Positions 26,401-41,400 of a DNA stretch of 64,000 bases are shown in pieces. Positions within the stretch are counted from its first letter, which is position 1. Every line of letters starts with the position of its first letter. The stretch is from Streblospio benedicti (taxonomy: Eukaryota > Annelida > Polychaeta > Spionida > Spionidae). The notes beneath the pieces were generated by a model. The model made no database searches. It was given only the letters and a program-made list of their open reading frames with translations, and was not told the origin of the DNA. Where the stretch lies: contig CM032659.1 in assembly GCA_019095985.1 (NCBI GenBank), positions 5,125,658 to 5,189,657 on the forward strand, read 5' to 3'. The translations under genes were made by a program, and so were the position numbers.

Positions 26401-29400
26401 CAAATTGAATATGTCTTGTTTGAGGAAAAAAGTACCTCAAAAAAAAATTTGTTTGTACTTTGGCCTACTTTTGACCATTCTACGTAATAAACCTTGTTAA
26501 CACTCTACAGGGAGAAGTATTTGACCTATGGTCACCAAACTTCATATTTAGCTTCATTGTACTACTCTCCAGAGCTGATTAGATTTTTGAGGCCATTTTG
26601 ATGTGTTTTTTTAAAAACAAATTATTACGAATTGGTTTATCTGTCTCCTGGGAACAGTTTATCTTATCATCACCAAACTTGACATTTGGTATGTTGGGTG
26701 ATTTGATATTGATGTACTTTGGCCTTTTTTAACTTACGAAATAAACCTTGTTAACACTCTATGGGCAGAAGTATTTGACCTATGGTCACCAAACTTCATA
26801 TTTAGGTTGTACTTTCCAGAGATGATTAGATTTTGGTGTACTTTGGCACTTTTTGAAGTTTGTGTTTTTTTATTACGTAATTGTGTTTATCTGTCTCCTG
26901 GGAACAGTTTATGACTTATCATCACCTTACTGGACATTTGGTATGTCCATATCATTCTCCTCACGTGATTTGATATTGGTGTATTTTGGCCTACTTTTGA
27001 ACTTATGGATAGGTTACATAATAAACCTTGTTACCACTCTACAGGGAGAAGTATTTGACCGATGGTCACCAAACTTCATATCTAGCCCCATCTGTGTACC
27101 ACTTTATTCGTTGACCACTCACCAGAGCTGATTAGATTTTGTGTACTTTGGCCTACTTTTGATGAAATTACAATGTGTTTTAAAAACAAATTATTACGAT
27201 TTTGTGTTTATCTGTCTCCTGGGAAGACTATTATATCATCACCAAACTTGACATTTTGTATGACTATGTCAGAATGTGATTTGATATTTGAGTACTTTGG
27301 CCTACTTTTCAAAAATGGCCTGATCAAAAATCGGGAAGGGGAGATTTATTCCCCTTAATAAAACACTACTTTCTTATCCAGTAAGGACATGATAGTATTG
27401 CCTGTAAACCCAATGTAGAGTATAAATAGAGCTGTACAAACAATGTATTGTGAGCTCACTTTTCAGAAGCTGTAGAAAATAAATGAAAATACAACCCAAA
27501 TAGTGTCTATTTTTGGACATTGAAATTAACCTCATTCAAACTCTGAGTCTATGTGTGTCTGAAGTTCTGAACGTAACAAGCCTCGTCGTAGAGCACAATA
27601 ATGGTTCCAATAGGGATCTTAAATTATTCTTGAAGTTACATAATGACATTTGAACTTTTGTTGGACATGTTAAACTTGAAGGCTACGTGATAATCTCTTT
27701 GTCTCTGAACAGTAAATATAAGTTATGCACTACTACACAGTGTTATATGCTCCCCAGGGAGTTGAGAAAGATATAGTGTGACAAGGGTGCCAATGACCTG
27801 GTGTAGAGGTAAAGTCAAAGGAGTTTGTGGATTGTAGACTATTAACCCTGCATATTTACTTTACATTTACAGGTAGAGAATTCCTCCACATTATATGACG
27901 TACATATAGTCAATGTAGTGCAATTACACACACTTGTGACAGGACGTGAGAGCCCATAACAGTCCTTCTAAATGAGCATGACAGATGACACGACAGATGA
28001 TTGTGCTTTGTCACGAGCACAATAACATGTTACTTGAGCACAAGTTTCATATTCAAAGCGCATCAAAATCCAGGCCGTCTTTGAACCTGGGCATGTGATA
28101 TTTTTTACCTGTTAATAAGACATAAAATATATGCTGTATGGATGGTTCTGGTTTTGTCTTGGTTCTTTTTGCTCCTCTTCCAATTTATTTATACAGTAGA
28201 ACCTCTCCATTAGGACCACCGTTTGGACCATTGTTATATGGTCACAGTAGAGAGGTGGTCTCTACAGAGGCTCATTTTGGTAGCTTTATGAAGGGTTGGA
28301 ACTGTGAAAAGTGGTCATATTACAGAGGTGGACTCACCATAGAGGTGGTCTTAATTGAAGGTTCTACTGTAATATATATATATATATTAATGCTCTATGG
28401 ATTGTTTTGGTTTTGTCTTTATTCGTTTTGCTCCTCTTCAATTTAATTATGATGCAGCATGGACCCATTTCAAGTACCTACTTTTTTACACGTCATTGAT
28501 CATGTGATAATGATATTGAGGCCCTTATTACCAAGCAATGAATTGAAGGTCGATAATTAAGCTTGTTCTGTTCCACCCACTTGACATTAGTACATAGTTG
28601 TCACTATATAATCAACTGATGCAGGGCCAGCAATATATGCTTGCAATCAAACCATTTAAGGCAATACTGGTTCTTCAACAAACTCATACACACCCCTCAG
28701 AAATTAATTAAGAAATGTAATCCATTTTTTGGTTTTCAATGCAATTTCCCTTCAAATTTAGTACCATTTTCAGTGTAGAATAGAATTTCTATGCATTCCA
28801 TTATCAACAGCAATGTGTTCTTTATAAATTACAAAGCATTTAATGATCTTTATATGTATTTAAGTCATTAAACGTATGACTCCAGGTCAGGTTAGGACTA
28901 CTGTGAAATTTTCGGGGAACCCTTTAAAGCTTTGGAAGGCCGTGGAATTGAACCTACAATCTCCTGTTCACACCAGACCAATCGTGTTCATGGACAGGCA
29001 CCATTATCTTTTGGACCAACCTCCCCAGACAAAATTTGTATGCTCTAATTTGTCTGTCAAAACAATGTTGTTTGAAGGCATTGCATTAGAAAGAATACTT
29101 GTTCTACTTCATCCTGGTACATTTATACCATTCTTACATGAATATAGATGTTGGAAAATTGGTCCACAAAATCAGCAATGCACCAGAAAATTTGCATGAC
29201 ACATAAACACAGTTGAACCTCCATGCATAAAAATGGTATAAAAATCTTGCTATTGATGATTTACCCAAATTGTTTGTTGTAGGAGGTAAACTTAAAATGT
29301 GGTTTTGTGAAGTTTTGTTATTCAATAGTTAAAATGTTATCTGTTACTAGGACGCAAGGCTATTTCAAGTGCCATCAACAAATAGAATCTAACATGACTT

Positions 29401-32400
29401 GAGCATTTGCCATACACACTTATCACGAAGGACATTTGGCTGTTACTTACCAAGGCCTACACGTTTTGTCCTTTAGACCAATCACCCCAAATTATGATGG
29501 ACCCATCAGTGGATCATCAATGTCATTGTCAATGCATTTATACAATACAATCAGCGAGCATTTTAGAGATGACGTACAATGTGTTTATCCTTGAAATCTG
29601 GTTATAGTCTGATACAGCCCAACTGTGGAAAGGTAAAGGTAAATTCAAGTCAATAATAATTACAATGACAATTGTAGACTCAGACACCTACGAAGATTAC
29701 ATATAAAATGGTGAACAAATCCTTTTGGACGATTCTGGAACTCTTTAAGTAGCTGGTGACGGCATCTTAGGCTCATGGGTGCAATAACACATCTCCGAGC
29801 TCTTCAGTTTACACTTAAAGGGGCCGTCTTCCATTTATGGCTATAACGATCGTGTTACAGCAATGTTTGACATTGACACTTGGGGACGTTATGGTGATGG
29901 AAATCATTGGATGATTGCTCGAATATGGAAAATTTGCTAAACGTTGATTGATTGATCACATGTACATGTCACATTGCTGGCATCAGATGAAAACGTGGTC
30001 ATATTCTCAAGAAAACCCTCACTTCCGTGTCGGTGATAAAAAATGCACGTGTGCTCTATTGACGTAAACAATAAAACGCCTGGAACGTGTAGCGTATTTC
30101 TTAACAATGGAAAAGAAGCGTTTGACGTACAGCGATACACGTTTCGCATTGTGATTGTTTTGGAAGGTATTTCATCTAGTACACATTATGCTGTAGAAAT
30201 GTCAGCCCCAGGATACTTTTATTAGCACCCTCTGCTCCAAAAAATGTCCAGTATGTTATACAATTACAAGTATGAAATGTGTTTTAATTCATAACTAAGA
30301 AAATATAGCAATTTTAAGTACAGAAGTATCACGTCACTTTCCCGTGCATTTATATGGTCACGTGTCAATGTTATCATCTCACGGTGGGGTGATCACGTGA
30401 CGTATGATGTGGGGGTTTCCTTGAGAATAAGGTTGAGATGCTCTACTTTGATAAACAAAATTATAATATTGTCTTTCAAAACCATATGAAACCTGAGAAT
30501 ATCAAACTCGTGACCTTATGTTGTAATATATGCGACTATGAGTTAAATTCATTCATATCAATAGGCAAACATTCACAGTGAAAAGTAGTGTTTGTGATTT
30601 ATTTGAAGTGATAACCTGAATGACCGATTTCAAGGCCAGGTCGTTTTCCCAATATGACGAGTATCAATATATTATAATGAACTAAATTCAAGTACATGTA
30701 TCTGCCATTATAAAAACAAAAAAGAGGCCGTTTACCACATGGCAAGAAAATTGATAACAAACTATGATTTGTGCTAGAATTTCTATAAAGCAAACTCTGC
30801 TACTCTTTGATGACATCTGGTAATGGGGATAGTCGTGTGAAGTATGTTTCATATAAAATAAACAAGTGCGGAAAATAGGTTTATACGATACAAAAAATGC
30901 AAGAAAAGATATTTAATCATTGTTGTCTTAAATTATGTCCAAGCTTTTCCGTCTCATTTTGACAAACACTGATGATAGTGCGTTTTAATCACCCAACCAA
31001 AGGTGAGGTCGTCACATCCGTTTGTTGTGTACTAAATTCATTGATGAATATGAATGGCACAATAGACTGGGGTGCTTTGAACAGGACAACTCTTACAATC
31101 TGTCTTCCGTGATGCTCTTTATATTACTGTATGCATTCAGATATACTTTTAATCTTACTTATAATTCTGAACAAACAATGAAATAAAGAACCTTTTGAAG
31201 GCTGTTTATACAGGCAAAGATACCGGCCAAAGTTTGTATGTAGCTATTTTTTAATAGGAGCTCCAATATATGTGATGAATCACCCCATGAACTGCGATTA
31301 TCATGTACTACCTAATTGATCGAAAGAACATAAAGAAGGTGGTTGTTTTGGTTGGGATGTAGACCAATGTTCAGCTGAGCACATCAGACGTGCACGATCA
31401 CATGATGTGGGTCAGACACATTGTTATTCTCCAAGAAAAACGCCTCATAAAAGTGTTGTCAATAAAGTAATACACAGAAAGAAAAGCTGTTTATCTCATT
31501 GTGATATGTGGGAAGCCTCAAATAGTCCTGTTTGATTACTTATACAGTCATGAGGAATTACATGCTGCCAATTTCTGTAATATATTCATTTAATTTCTGC
31601 ATGAAAGGAGTAAGAAGTATCTGCTTACTGATGAAAAGTGGTAGATGGCATTAAGTTACGTAGTTAGCTTCACAAAATTCCTGTTTTATTTATACGCTGT
31701 AGAAGTAAGTAGAATATACAGAGTTGAGTTTACTCAGTACATGTATAGTTTCAAATATTTATGAGCAGGTTTTTTTTTTTAATGGAGAAAAGTAATTAAG
31801 ATGATGGATGAGACAGGATTGTTATAGAAATTAGAGTGGGATTTAATTAAGAAATGATGTCATTTCTCGAGTAAGCTTGATGATATTTCTAGTTTCATAG
31901 AGTTTAAGCAATACAGTTGAATGCTGAATCTAAACACAATTTATCATGTAGCTATATTGAAGATATGAAATTTCATATCACTTACAAACTCTGATGATGA
32001 TACGAGTGTCGAGTTGCTATGTTTGGTCCCTTCTGTTTTTATGCAATATCATGTGTTGAGGTGTTTTCACTTGTTCTCATTAATTTTCTACCTACGACTA
32101 TGTTCTCAAGTTGGTACCAGATCCACGTGTAAAAAGTTCAACAGCAACATTGGGATCTGGTTTAATTGTAGGCCCCTGCAAGCAGTAAAAATACTAAAAA
32201 ATTACACAGGCTGATGTTGCCAAGTAGATTAATGTGGCTCAACATTCGTTTTTTCAACTTGTAAAATTAAACATTCCGTCTCCATTAAATTCTACGCGAG
32301 GATAAATCACCAAGACTTAATTAATCCTGCTTATTTGCGTCCAAGATTCCACAGCGTTGAGTAGACAACAAACTGTAGTTGGGAACTGCTAATCTGTGCA

Positions 32401-35400
32401 ATGTTTGGGAAGCACTCTGGATGTTTTATGAGAGATATATTGCAGTAATCACTCAGCGATCTGGCCATTGTAGTGACATTATACACATACAAGTTGATGG
32501 TCTTTGTGTCACACAATACGGTCTGTGTATGTGGATACATATGTGTGCACAAATTTATGATTTTTTTATGTTTCATGATATGATATAAAGAGTTTATAAA
32601 TGAAGGGACACGTGGATACTGAGCTTTTTAGGTATGTGTTTAAACTGAATTTTATAGTCAGATAGGTGATGAAAATGTTGATGTTTAATTGTTGGAGTTG
32701 CAAATAGTTAGAAGCAAGCCTTGAACAATCTTTTACAGTTCAAAACCTCAAATCTGAAAGTTCTGAAGGTATCTAGAGGTGTTTTATTTTTCGATGAATA
32801 GTTTATAACAGAGTGTACATTTTTTTTAATTTGTGAAGTATGATCTTCTTTTGAGACATGTCCAGCAGCCTGTTACATTATGCCTTAAAGTTCACATTTT
32901 AGAGTACATTTTGTTTTAAATGTCATGTATGAAGTCTGGTTAATTTAAGGTGCATTATCAGTAATGTTATAGAGGCAGAGGCTGTGTCTTATATAGATAA
33001 AGTGTCTTCTTATATGCTGTTTTCATTGTAGATAAGGTGTCCATAAATTAGTACATGTCAATGAATTATTGGTTTATTTTATCAATAATATAGTTCTCAG
33101 TATATTTAAATGAAAAAGATTCAGTAAAGTAGATATATCACGATGAAATGAAACAGTACAACAAAAACCGCTAACATTTACAGCTGTTCAAAGATGTGAA
33201 AATAACATTACAAGTGGAAAAAGATCAACTATGTATCTGTGGAGATTTACGCAGTGTAGATGACATTTTATGAGATATTGTGAAGAATATATCCGCTATT
33301 TATTGCCATTTCCTTTTGAAGTGGAAGCATTTCGGTGTCACTTCCTCTATAAGGCACAGCTGTGCATGTGCAGGACAATGCTCAACCGTTCAGGCCTGTG
33401 ATTCTCTTGTGTCAAGAAAGCCTAACATTGATGAAAAGCTTCCGGGGAAAATGTGGGCAACCATCTATATTCAAATTATACAATACAATAATATTTCTAC
33501 TGCGCAAATTCCAATAAATGTACATGCGCACTTGTATGCCTCGTTAAACAAATCGTGGTTTAATTTTATATTTCTTACCACAAGCTGTTTGATGGCACAG
33601 TTTTACATGAAAAAAAAAACAACATTTTGAAGGTATTGCAAGCCACAATCTTTAACTCGCAATGTCGGTGTATGGATGAAGTCCCAGTGCTTCTCATCTG
33701 TCAATGTGAACGTGCACCCGACAGTCAAATAAGGCGCAGTCAAAGGCCTAACTGATCAAATGAAATTGTGAGCATTCAATAGACTACTAGATTTTGTCTA
33801 TCTGTCAGGGTTAATCTGCAAATGACAGGATTGAGAAAGATTAGTTGATTACTTTGAACAGCCCAGTATTGAATTTGAGATAAAAGGAAAGAACTTGATA
33901 AAGTAGCCTGCTAATAGGGGCTTGCTAGTTTATTTTTCAATGTAAGGCAACATGCATTCATCTCCAGCCAAAAACTGGATAGGTGGGTTATTTTGAAACT
34001 ACGAAATGTAAATGTAAATGTCTGGTTTATGGTCTTCTTCCACGAAGGATCAGTCGACTACACACCAGGTCAATGAGGTCCTGTACATCCTTGTCACACT
34101 ATATCTTCTCAACTGAGGCTAAAAGATCTGGAGGCTGTTTCTTTGTATTTGACTTGTACTGCCAGTTATCTTCACCATGTTGAAAATGTGTTAAGAATTT
34201 TGATTGGTTCACAGATTCAATTTGCAAAACTTACAATGTAGCAGTTTTCTAATCATAATTACCTAAACAATTGTGCAGTGTTACGCAAAATTTGAGGTCC
34301 TGGATGTTAATTATCAGATTGCAAAACGATGAAAAGTGCTGAATAGTGAACAAAGAATGTAATGTGTTAATCAGAGTAATAAAGGCATTATTCGATTGCG
34401 TTGAGCAAAAGAAATTTATGAGGCGCTACGATTTATATGAGATGCGGGTGCCATTAACTATTGTGTATGCTGTGATTATGTGTCGGAACAGGGAAGCACT
34501 TTATAAATATAGAGACCCCAGTTTTCTGTGCTTCATAGGTATGTTCTAAAAGCATTTTTTCCCAAGCAGAGGTGTATCACATGACAGTGGCACCAGGAGT
34601 CTTCGCCAGTAAATGTTGCTTTGTTCTAATACAGTGGGAAAATTTGAACTGTCCACTATACAGAGGTATCTATGCTCTTTGAGAGCAAATCTAGTCCCCG
34701 GTGTCCACATGAGACAGGTGCCCACTATACAGAGGGTCACTTTATAAATGTTATATAGGCAAACTGAAACGGGAGAAGTGAAAAGTGTCCACATAAGACA
34801 GGTGTCCACTATACGGAGGTGTCCACATGGACAGGTTCCATTGTATCTGTGTTGTAAGGACGGGTAAAATTTTTGAGTTACTGGACGAGTATTCTTAGTC
34901 ACCCCAAACATGAGTTTCAATTGAATTTACATAAAGTTTGTTGAATTGGACGTGTAAATCTTAGTTAGGACAGGCACATTTTTCAGGATACCTGTCCTAT
35001 GGACAAGTATGATTTTTCTCCTTTTCGTCCTTTTATGTCCTGCTTTGGAGCTATGATATCTTTTTCTTATCCATAGAACCAAATCCAAATAAGTGAAGTC
35101 CCTTATGTGTGATATAGTAAAATGAACAGAATCTAGTGATGTGAATATACTGTGGAATAATCTGGTAGGCCATGTAATGTTATTTGGAGGATCGTGGAAT
35201 CGAACTCATGGTCTCCCGTCCATGATACAGACCGGTCATTTGTCCATGGGCCGACGCTCTAGCCACAGAGCTAATCTCCCGGGACGAAGTACACACAATT
35301 CAATCCCAACCAGTATCAATCTTACGCAATGGCACTTTCCCCGCCTTGATACTAGTATTATTAGCCTACTAGCCTCGCAGCCTTAGTCACAATCATAGCC

Positions 35401-38400
35401 CACTAGACTATTTATTAACCATTAGGCATGTGCATGACACTTCATAGAACTGTCCTCTGGGCCACTTCTTTTACAATACCACTGATCAAACAGGATGTGT
35501 TTTCTACGCTTTGCAAGGCGAAATTAGGGCGCAAAATGACAGAATTATGAAGGGGAAAAAATAAAATGCAGTTGGGCTAGTCGGGTCCACCTGATCCACC
35601 TGATCCACCCGCTAGTAACGGCCCTACTACCATGTATACTTGATAAAATTTGTGATATGAGTAAGCAATGGTGAATCTGCAGACTTTAGGTTACTTCTGA
35701 GCCCAGTTCATACTTCCTGTTTTGTGTGGAAATATTCATTGAATATTGAATAGAGGATTTGCCTGAGGGTGTGTCATAGCGATCACACAAACCCACGTCC
35801 TTGACTGCGCAATTGGATTTTGAGCTTAGAAGGGGGCAATTATTGAATTTCACCCAACGTATTTACTGTTTGCTAAATACAGAATACAAGTGGAAATGGA
35901 AGCAAACACTCCGTCATATCTGACATTCACAAGCTGTAGATATATTGTCAGAAGTCGCTCAAGTACAGGTATTATCTAGACAACACTTTGGAGAAGCTCA
36001 TAAATATGTGCGCTAGTACAGTACTAAAAACAGCCAGTACCGTGCTCATGTGCACCTTATCCCCAGACTAAACAAACATATAAACAGGATTTTATATTTA
36101 GGGCTATGTTTGATCTTAAATAAGCAAAAATCTGACTTTTAATATGCATCTTATGTAGTTGGATACCTGGATAAAGTTTTTTTTTTTTAATTAATTGATG
36201 AAGCTACTGAGAAATGGGTTTAGTGAAATAGATGACTTTTATGGAATGTTGCAAACATTGTTTATTGTAATGTCTGATAATTAGATTACATAAGGAGTAA
36301 CATTTGATAGCAATTCAATAATTGATTATAATATTAATTTGGTACCATTTACTTGATTGCTAATACACAATGTCATACTTTAAGTTTACATTTGGAGGGT
36401 TAGAAGTGGAGGCATTGAAGGTACGTTTCTATGGGTTGCTTATAAAAACAAATACTAAGTGAAAATGTTGCATTTAAAACAATAAGAAGTAATTTATCAT
36501 TTGAAATATAGTATGCAAATAGTCTATTGTGTTGAATAAATGTCACATAAAACCAGACTTTATTATTATTATCTGGTATCAGATTGACGTCGTAACTTAT
36601 CATAAATAACCACAATATGAATGTGTTTGTAACTTGATTTTATGAATAATTTGCCAATATTTTATAGGTGAAATTCAATATTACAGGCACACTAAGTATA
36701 AGTAATTTTGAAATGTTATACCAATTTGTTCGGATGTTGGAAGTAAATTACACTGGTCAAAATGAACGTAATTTTACATTCTATAGACTAAGTCAGCAGA
36801 CAAGCAGACATATCATAATAGAAGCATACAATGACATATGAACTAAGAATAAGGACAAGTAGCTATTTTTATATCAGTTGATTTTGAGGAATTATCAATT
36901 TTGACGGAAAAGTCGTGCAAGGTTACAAATCTGGATCCAGCAAATCCCTTATATTTCCGACCATATTGAAGTTCCCTCTCAAATTAACTTCTCAATACCT
37001 CTCTCCAGCTCATTGATGGTGTATTTTACCATCTTTGGAACTTGCAATGTACATGTATCCATTCAGATTCAGATCCCCAACTAAAGACAGACGGCTTGTA
37101 ACTTCTATATTCTCAAGAAAACCCTGGCTTCCTGTTCCTGAACACCCGGTGATAAAAAAACGCACGTGTGCCCTATTGACGTAAACAAGAAAACGTCTGG
37201 AACGCGTAGCGTATTTCTTAACAATTGAAAAGCAGCGTTTGGTGTTTGGGAGTCATGTGTGCATCGTGATTGTTTGGCACCGTATTTGATCTAGTACACT
37301 TCAGTAGCACAATGTTAAAGCCTTTGGAAACGTTTATTAGGAGCCTCTCCAAAAACTATCCAGTTTGTTATACAGTTACAAATATGAAATGAGTTTTAAT
37401 TTATAACTAACAGAATATAGCAAATTTAAGTACATAAATAGCACATCAGAAATGGCCACTTTCCCGTGCATTTATATGGTAATGTGTCAATGTTTTCCGC
37501 TTGCAAGTGTGTCATCACGTGACGTGTGACACAGGGGTTTCCTTGACAATATTACAAAGCGCGTGTAAAAGCGTCACCATTTTCTGTGATGGTAGAAATA
37601 AAAGCAGGTACTCACAGCCTGTTATGGGGTTCTGCATAGGGGTAACCTAGAGCATACCAATATAAATAGGCATGCAATAAATATGCTGTGTATGGAACGA
37701 GAAACAGAACAAACGTAACTTTAGGAGAGCATGTGTGAGTGTTGAGCAAACTTGTTTTGAAATAGGTGCCTATTGGATTTGACCAACTGAACTGAACATG
37801 AAGTTTGCTCCCCTAAAAGGGAGATGAGAATGGTGAAGGGTACGCAAGTATAAGTATCTGAAATCTGTGTTTTTTTTTTCAATTTTACTTGCTTCTCATT
37901 TATGGTACACGTTAAGTAAATAATAGATTGAACAAAAATTAATCTGAGTAACAAGCTTTATGAATTAGATTTACATGGTGATGTGTCAGTGTGTGTAAGA
38001 TCACCACATTTGCTTGTGTTGATATATTCAAGGAGGATATGCAGGCTTCATATATCATGATGTTATCATTTGCTTTTGTACAGGCAAGTGCTTGCATGAT
38101 GATCATGTTAACGATAAGCATGAACTATCTTCATATATATAATAATGGAGAATGCATGTTAACACAAGAGTGCATTTTTATTCAACTCATGACTTCAAAT
38201 ATACGTTTTGATGCTTTCGAACAGACAACATGATTTTAATAAGTCTTAAGAACCTATCTACCACTCTGGACCGACGTTAATATGAATAACCTACATGATT
38301 GATATGTCTATGACGTGACAACTTATTTTATACTTCACAAACAAATGATACTACTATGTAAGAAGATAAGTTTATGAATTTGAGGATAAGGTATCATTGT

Positions 38401-41400
38401 CTGACCAGGCGAAGTTATCACGCCGGGGTTATATTGAGGTGACCAATTTTGATTGATTTTGGTCTAAGTTTTGTTCATCTTGTCCATGTGAGTTGTTTGT
38501 AAGTGGATGTTGTTCTCAGTCATTATGGCTTATTGGGAGTTAACAAGTTTAACAAGTTGGGTGAGTTATATTTGTACCATTTTTCGGGATGTATCAGGAG
38601 ACTAATAGATCAAGAAATAAAAATGGTCTCGCTAGACGTAGGATTTGTCCGTACTCGTGGATTTCATAATCAGGTCTTCAAATGCACATGATCGAGTGAA
38701 GTGTTATCCCAAAATGTTTTTCAAGTTCTCATTGCACAAAATGTATTGGCCACCTCCACCTTCTTGTAACTATTACAGAATATTAAATGTAAATTTTTGT
38801 GTAAGATTTTTCTTTTAACTTTATTATAGCATTACATAGGAAAATTGACAGCTGAAAGCTGCTTAGTGCAAATGGTCCCGTACTAAGTTGAAGTCCTTTA
38901 CCGGTTTAACCCAACTGCAGATTTCAGGTCTCCATCTTCTAAAAGTAAATTATTTGGCGAATAATTGACCAACACGAGCTCAGCCCACAAATCCGTATCG
39001 ACCACTCAAAACATAGCATGTGCGTCTTGATATAAGTGGCTGGAGGGGGTGGAATGAAGCAGTCACGTTCATGCAAATGTGATTTTGAAACAGGCTGTAC
39101 TTTAGTAATGACATTTGTGTAGGTTTACGAAAAAACGTCTGTCAGACGTTCACACAAAGAGTGAGTACTGTATTAAGTACTTACAGAAGTTATTAAAGAT
39201 AATGCTCAGCCAAAATAATTGTTGTTCTGTAAAATGCAGTATCAATGAACAATGCCTTTTCCATTGCTAGTGTAAGGAAAATAATAATTATATTGAATGC
39301 ATTTGATATTTATTACATCTTTAAATATACCATCCCGTCTTGTTAATTAAAACACAAGGTCACGTGATATTGCATAATCGAATGATTTCCGCCAGACGTA
39401 CAACGGGTTTCAAACGACAGACGTCTCATTTAACATGGCAGAGATATGCGAATTGTTCCCCCGCTTACATACTTGGTCTGTTATCATCTCATCGCGGAGA
39501 CAGCGGTTCAGCCGTGTAACCTTTTAACAGCTCGCTGCTTGGGATGATGGTATCATTCTGGTCTCACAACCTTGGGGTCGTGAGTTCGAGTCCCGCCAGG
39601 GCCACTTGATATAGTCAAATGGAAGCTTAGGGTTGTAAAACCTGTCTTCAGCTATGTCTATCGTTGGTAGAAATATGCTTGCTAAAAAGATGTGAGAGAG
39701 AGGTGTGAAAATGTATCCGCAAGCACTGGGAAACACATATATATCATTCAATAGCACTAAAAATGCTAATAAGACCTTGTTTGGCCACTGAGCATAACCT
39801 TTAATGGTCATAATTGTGAACATGATTGGAAACTGTGTGTTGGAAAGTGTATGAATGACATTTTAAATAAGTACGCGATTGATAGTAGTAGTGTTGGAAA
39901 AAAAAAGAGGTTTATAATTATCAAATGGGTTTTGTAAAACATGTCTTTTGTTTTATCTTGGTAGAAAACCTTGCTAAAAGATTCACAGTAAGAATTATAA
40001 AATTAGAACTGCATTATAAATACATCAGATTGCTTCTATGAAAGCATACTTGTTTGGCCACTGAGCATAACCTTTAATGGTCATAATTGTGAACATGATT
40101 GCATGTAATTAAATGACATTTTAAATAAGTACATTGACTACGGAAAAAAAAAAGAGGTTTATAATTATGTAGGTTTATAATACATGACATTTGTTTTTCT
40201 GCAAACCTCACATTTCACAGTAAGAATTAAATATTAGAACTGCATTATAAATCCTTATTATCACGTCTACATAATAGCAAGAGCATGTAATTAACAAATC
40301 AACTACGTTCATTTATCTTTCAACACAATTAACTTGTCATATTCTTGACAAACTTATGTCTTTTAGCACAAAATGGGGGAAGAAAATGTGTGTGAGAATG
40401 TGGCTCTGTGCATGTGGACATTTTTACGTCAGACGTAAAATTTGATTGGTTCATTGACTCATAGTTGGGTGGATAGTACATTTGTCTGAAAGTAAGGTCC
40501 ACGTGCCATGACCTGGATTTTACTATGTGACTTTGACTTTAAATTGTATGAAGCAGTATTTATATGTAAAAAATCGGTGTGTGTGTGTGTGTGTAGTGCT
40601 TATGGTGTTCTTAATTAGTTTCTCGATTTGAGTGTCATCGCATATCAAAAGACGTTCATCATCCAAACCCTCGTAATGCTTAAGTAGTCACTTAAAGTAA
40701 GATGGTGAGTCACTTGCCGTATGTCATAAAGCCAAAAAGACCCTTGTTCATTGAATGTAGGATAAATCAATGTGTTTTTATTTTAGGCTGTGTGCTTTAT
40801 TCTATGCATTGACGTGATTGATTTTGAATATATCACGTGGGTGTGATTTTCATAAAAAAATAGACCAAGTGGGTCAAGCTTGATGTTCGCGTTAAGTTTG
40901 ACTAGTGCCATTACGAGGCATGTTATGAGGCATGCTATCGTCCTGCTTGTTATCTTCTGTATGGGTCAATTGGTCAAGGCCAAACAAATTTAGATCAACA
41001 GAAGACCCTGGAAGAAGGCAGCTGCTCTCTGCTTGTGACCTCCCTCGCTCTCAGACCATAACATCCAGCAGCTAAACATAGTTATTGATCGGTTGAGGCC
41101 TCCCTCGCTTGCAGCACAAGAGCCAAAAGGCTGCCATGTGCTCTTTTGACAGGTTGATAAAACTTGTGTTTTGGATATTTTAGACAATATTTGAACTTTG
41201 TATTTGGATATCAACCATGGAAATATCACCAGTACATGGTCCTTCGACCGCCGAACCAATGGTATGTTCATTTGTTTAGAATGACATTGTTGCTCCAGCT
41301 AGTCTTGAATGAATGAGTAACTGAAGTACTTGCCCAACAACAACAACAAAATCATGAAATGGGGGCTCATGCACATTAGCTACATGTGCAGTTACATGTT

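Noticed and set aside
26440-27330. CRISPR-like array
   Set aside because: Units are long, directly tandem and diverged, with no unique spacers, in an animal intron.
26853-27358. Two open frames of 92 and 61 codons
   Set aside because: They fall in the tandem array and are not maintained between units.
28876-29199. 107-codon open frame as a small gene
   Set aside because: Overlaps a tRNA-like SINE fragment; no domain, no splice context, base composition as in the intron.
30043-30225. 60-codon open frame
   Set aside because: Lies wholly inside the MITE at 30004-30427.
35181-35300. tRNA gene on the minus strand
   Set aside because: A and B boxes present but no closing stem; treated as SINE.
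39536-39610. tRNA gene
   Set aside because: Good B box, but no acceptor stem pairing and a long shared non-tRNA tail; tRNA-derived SINE.
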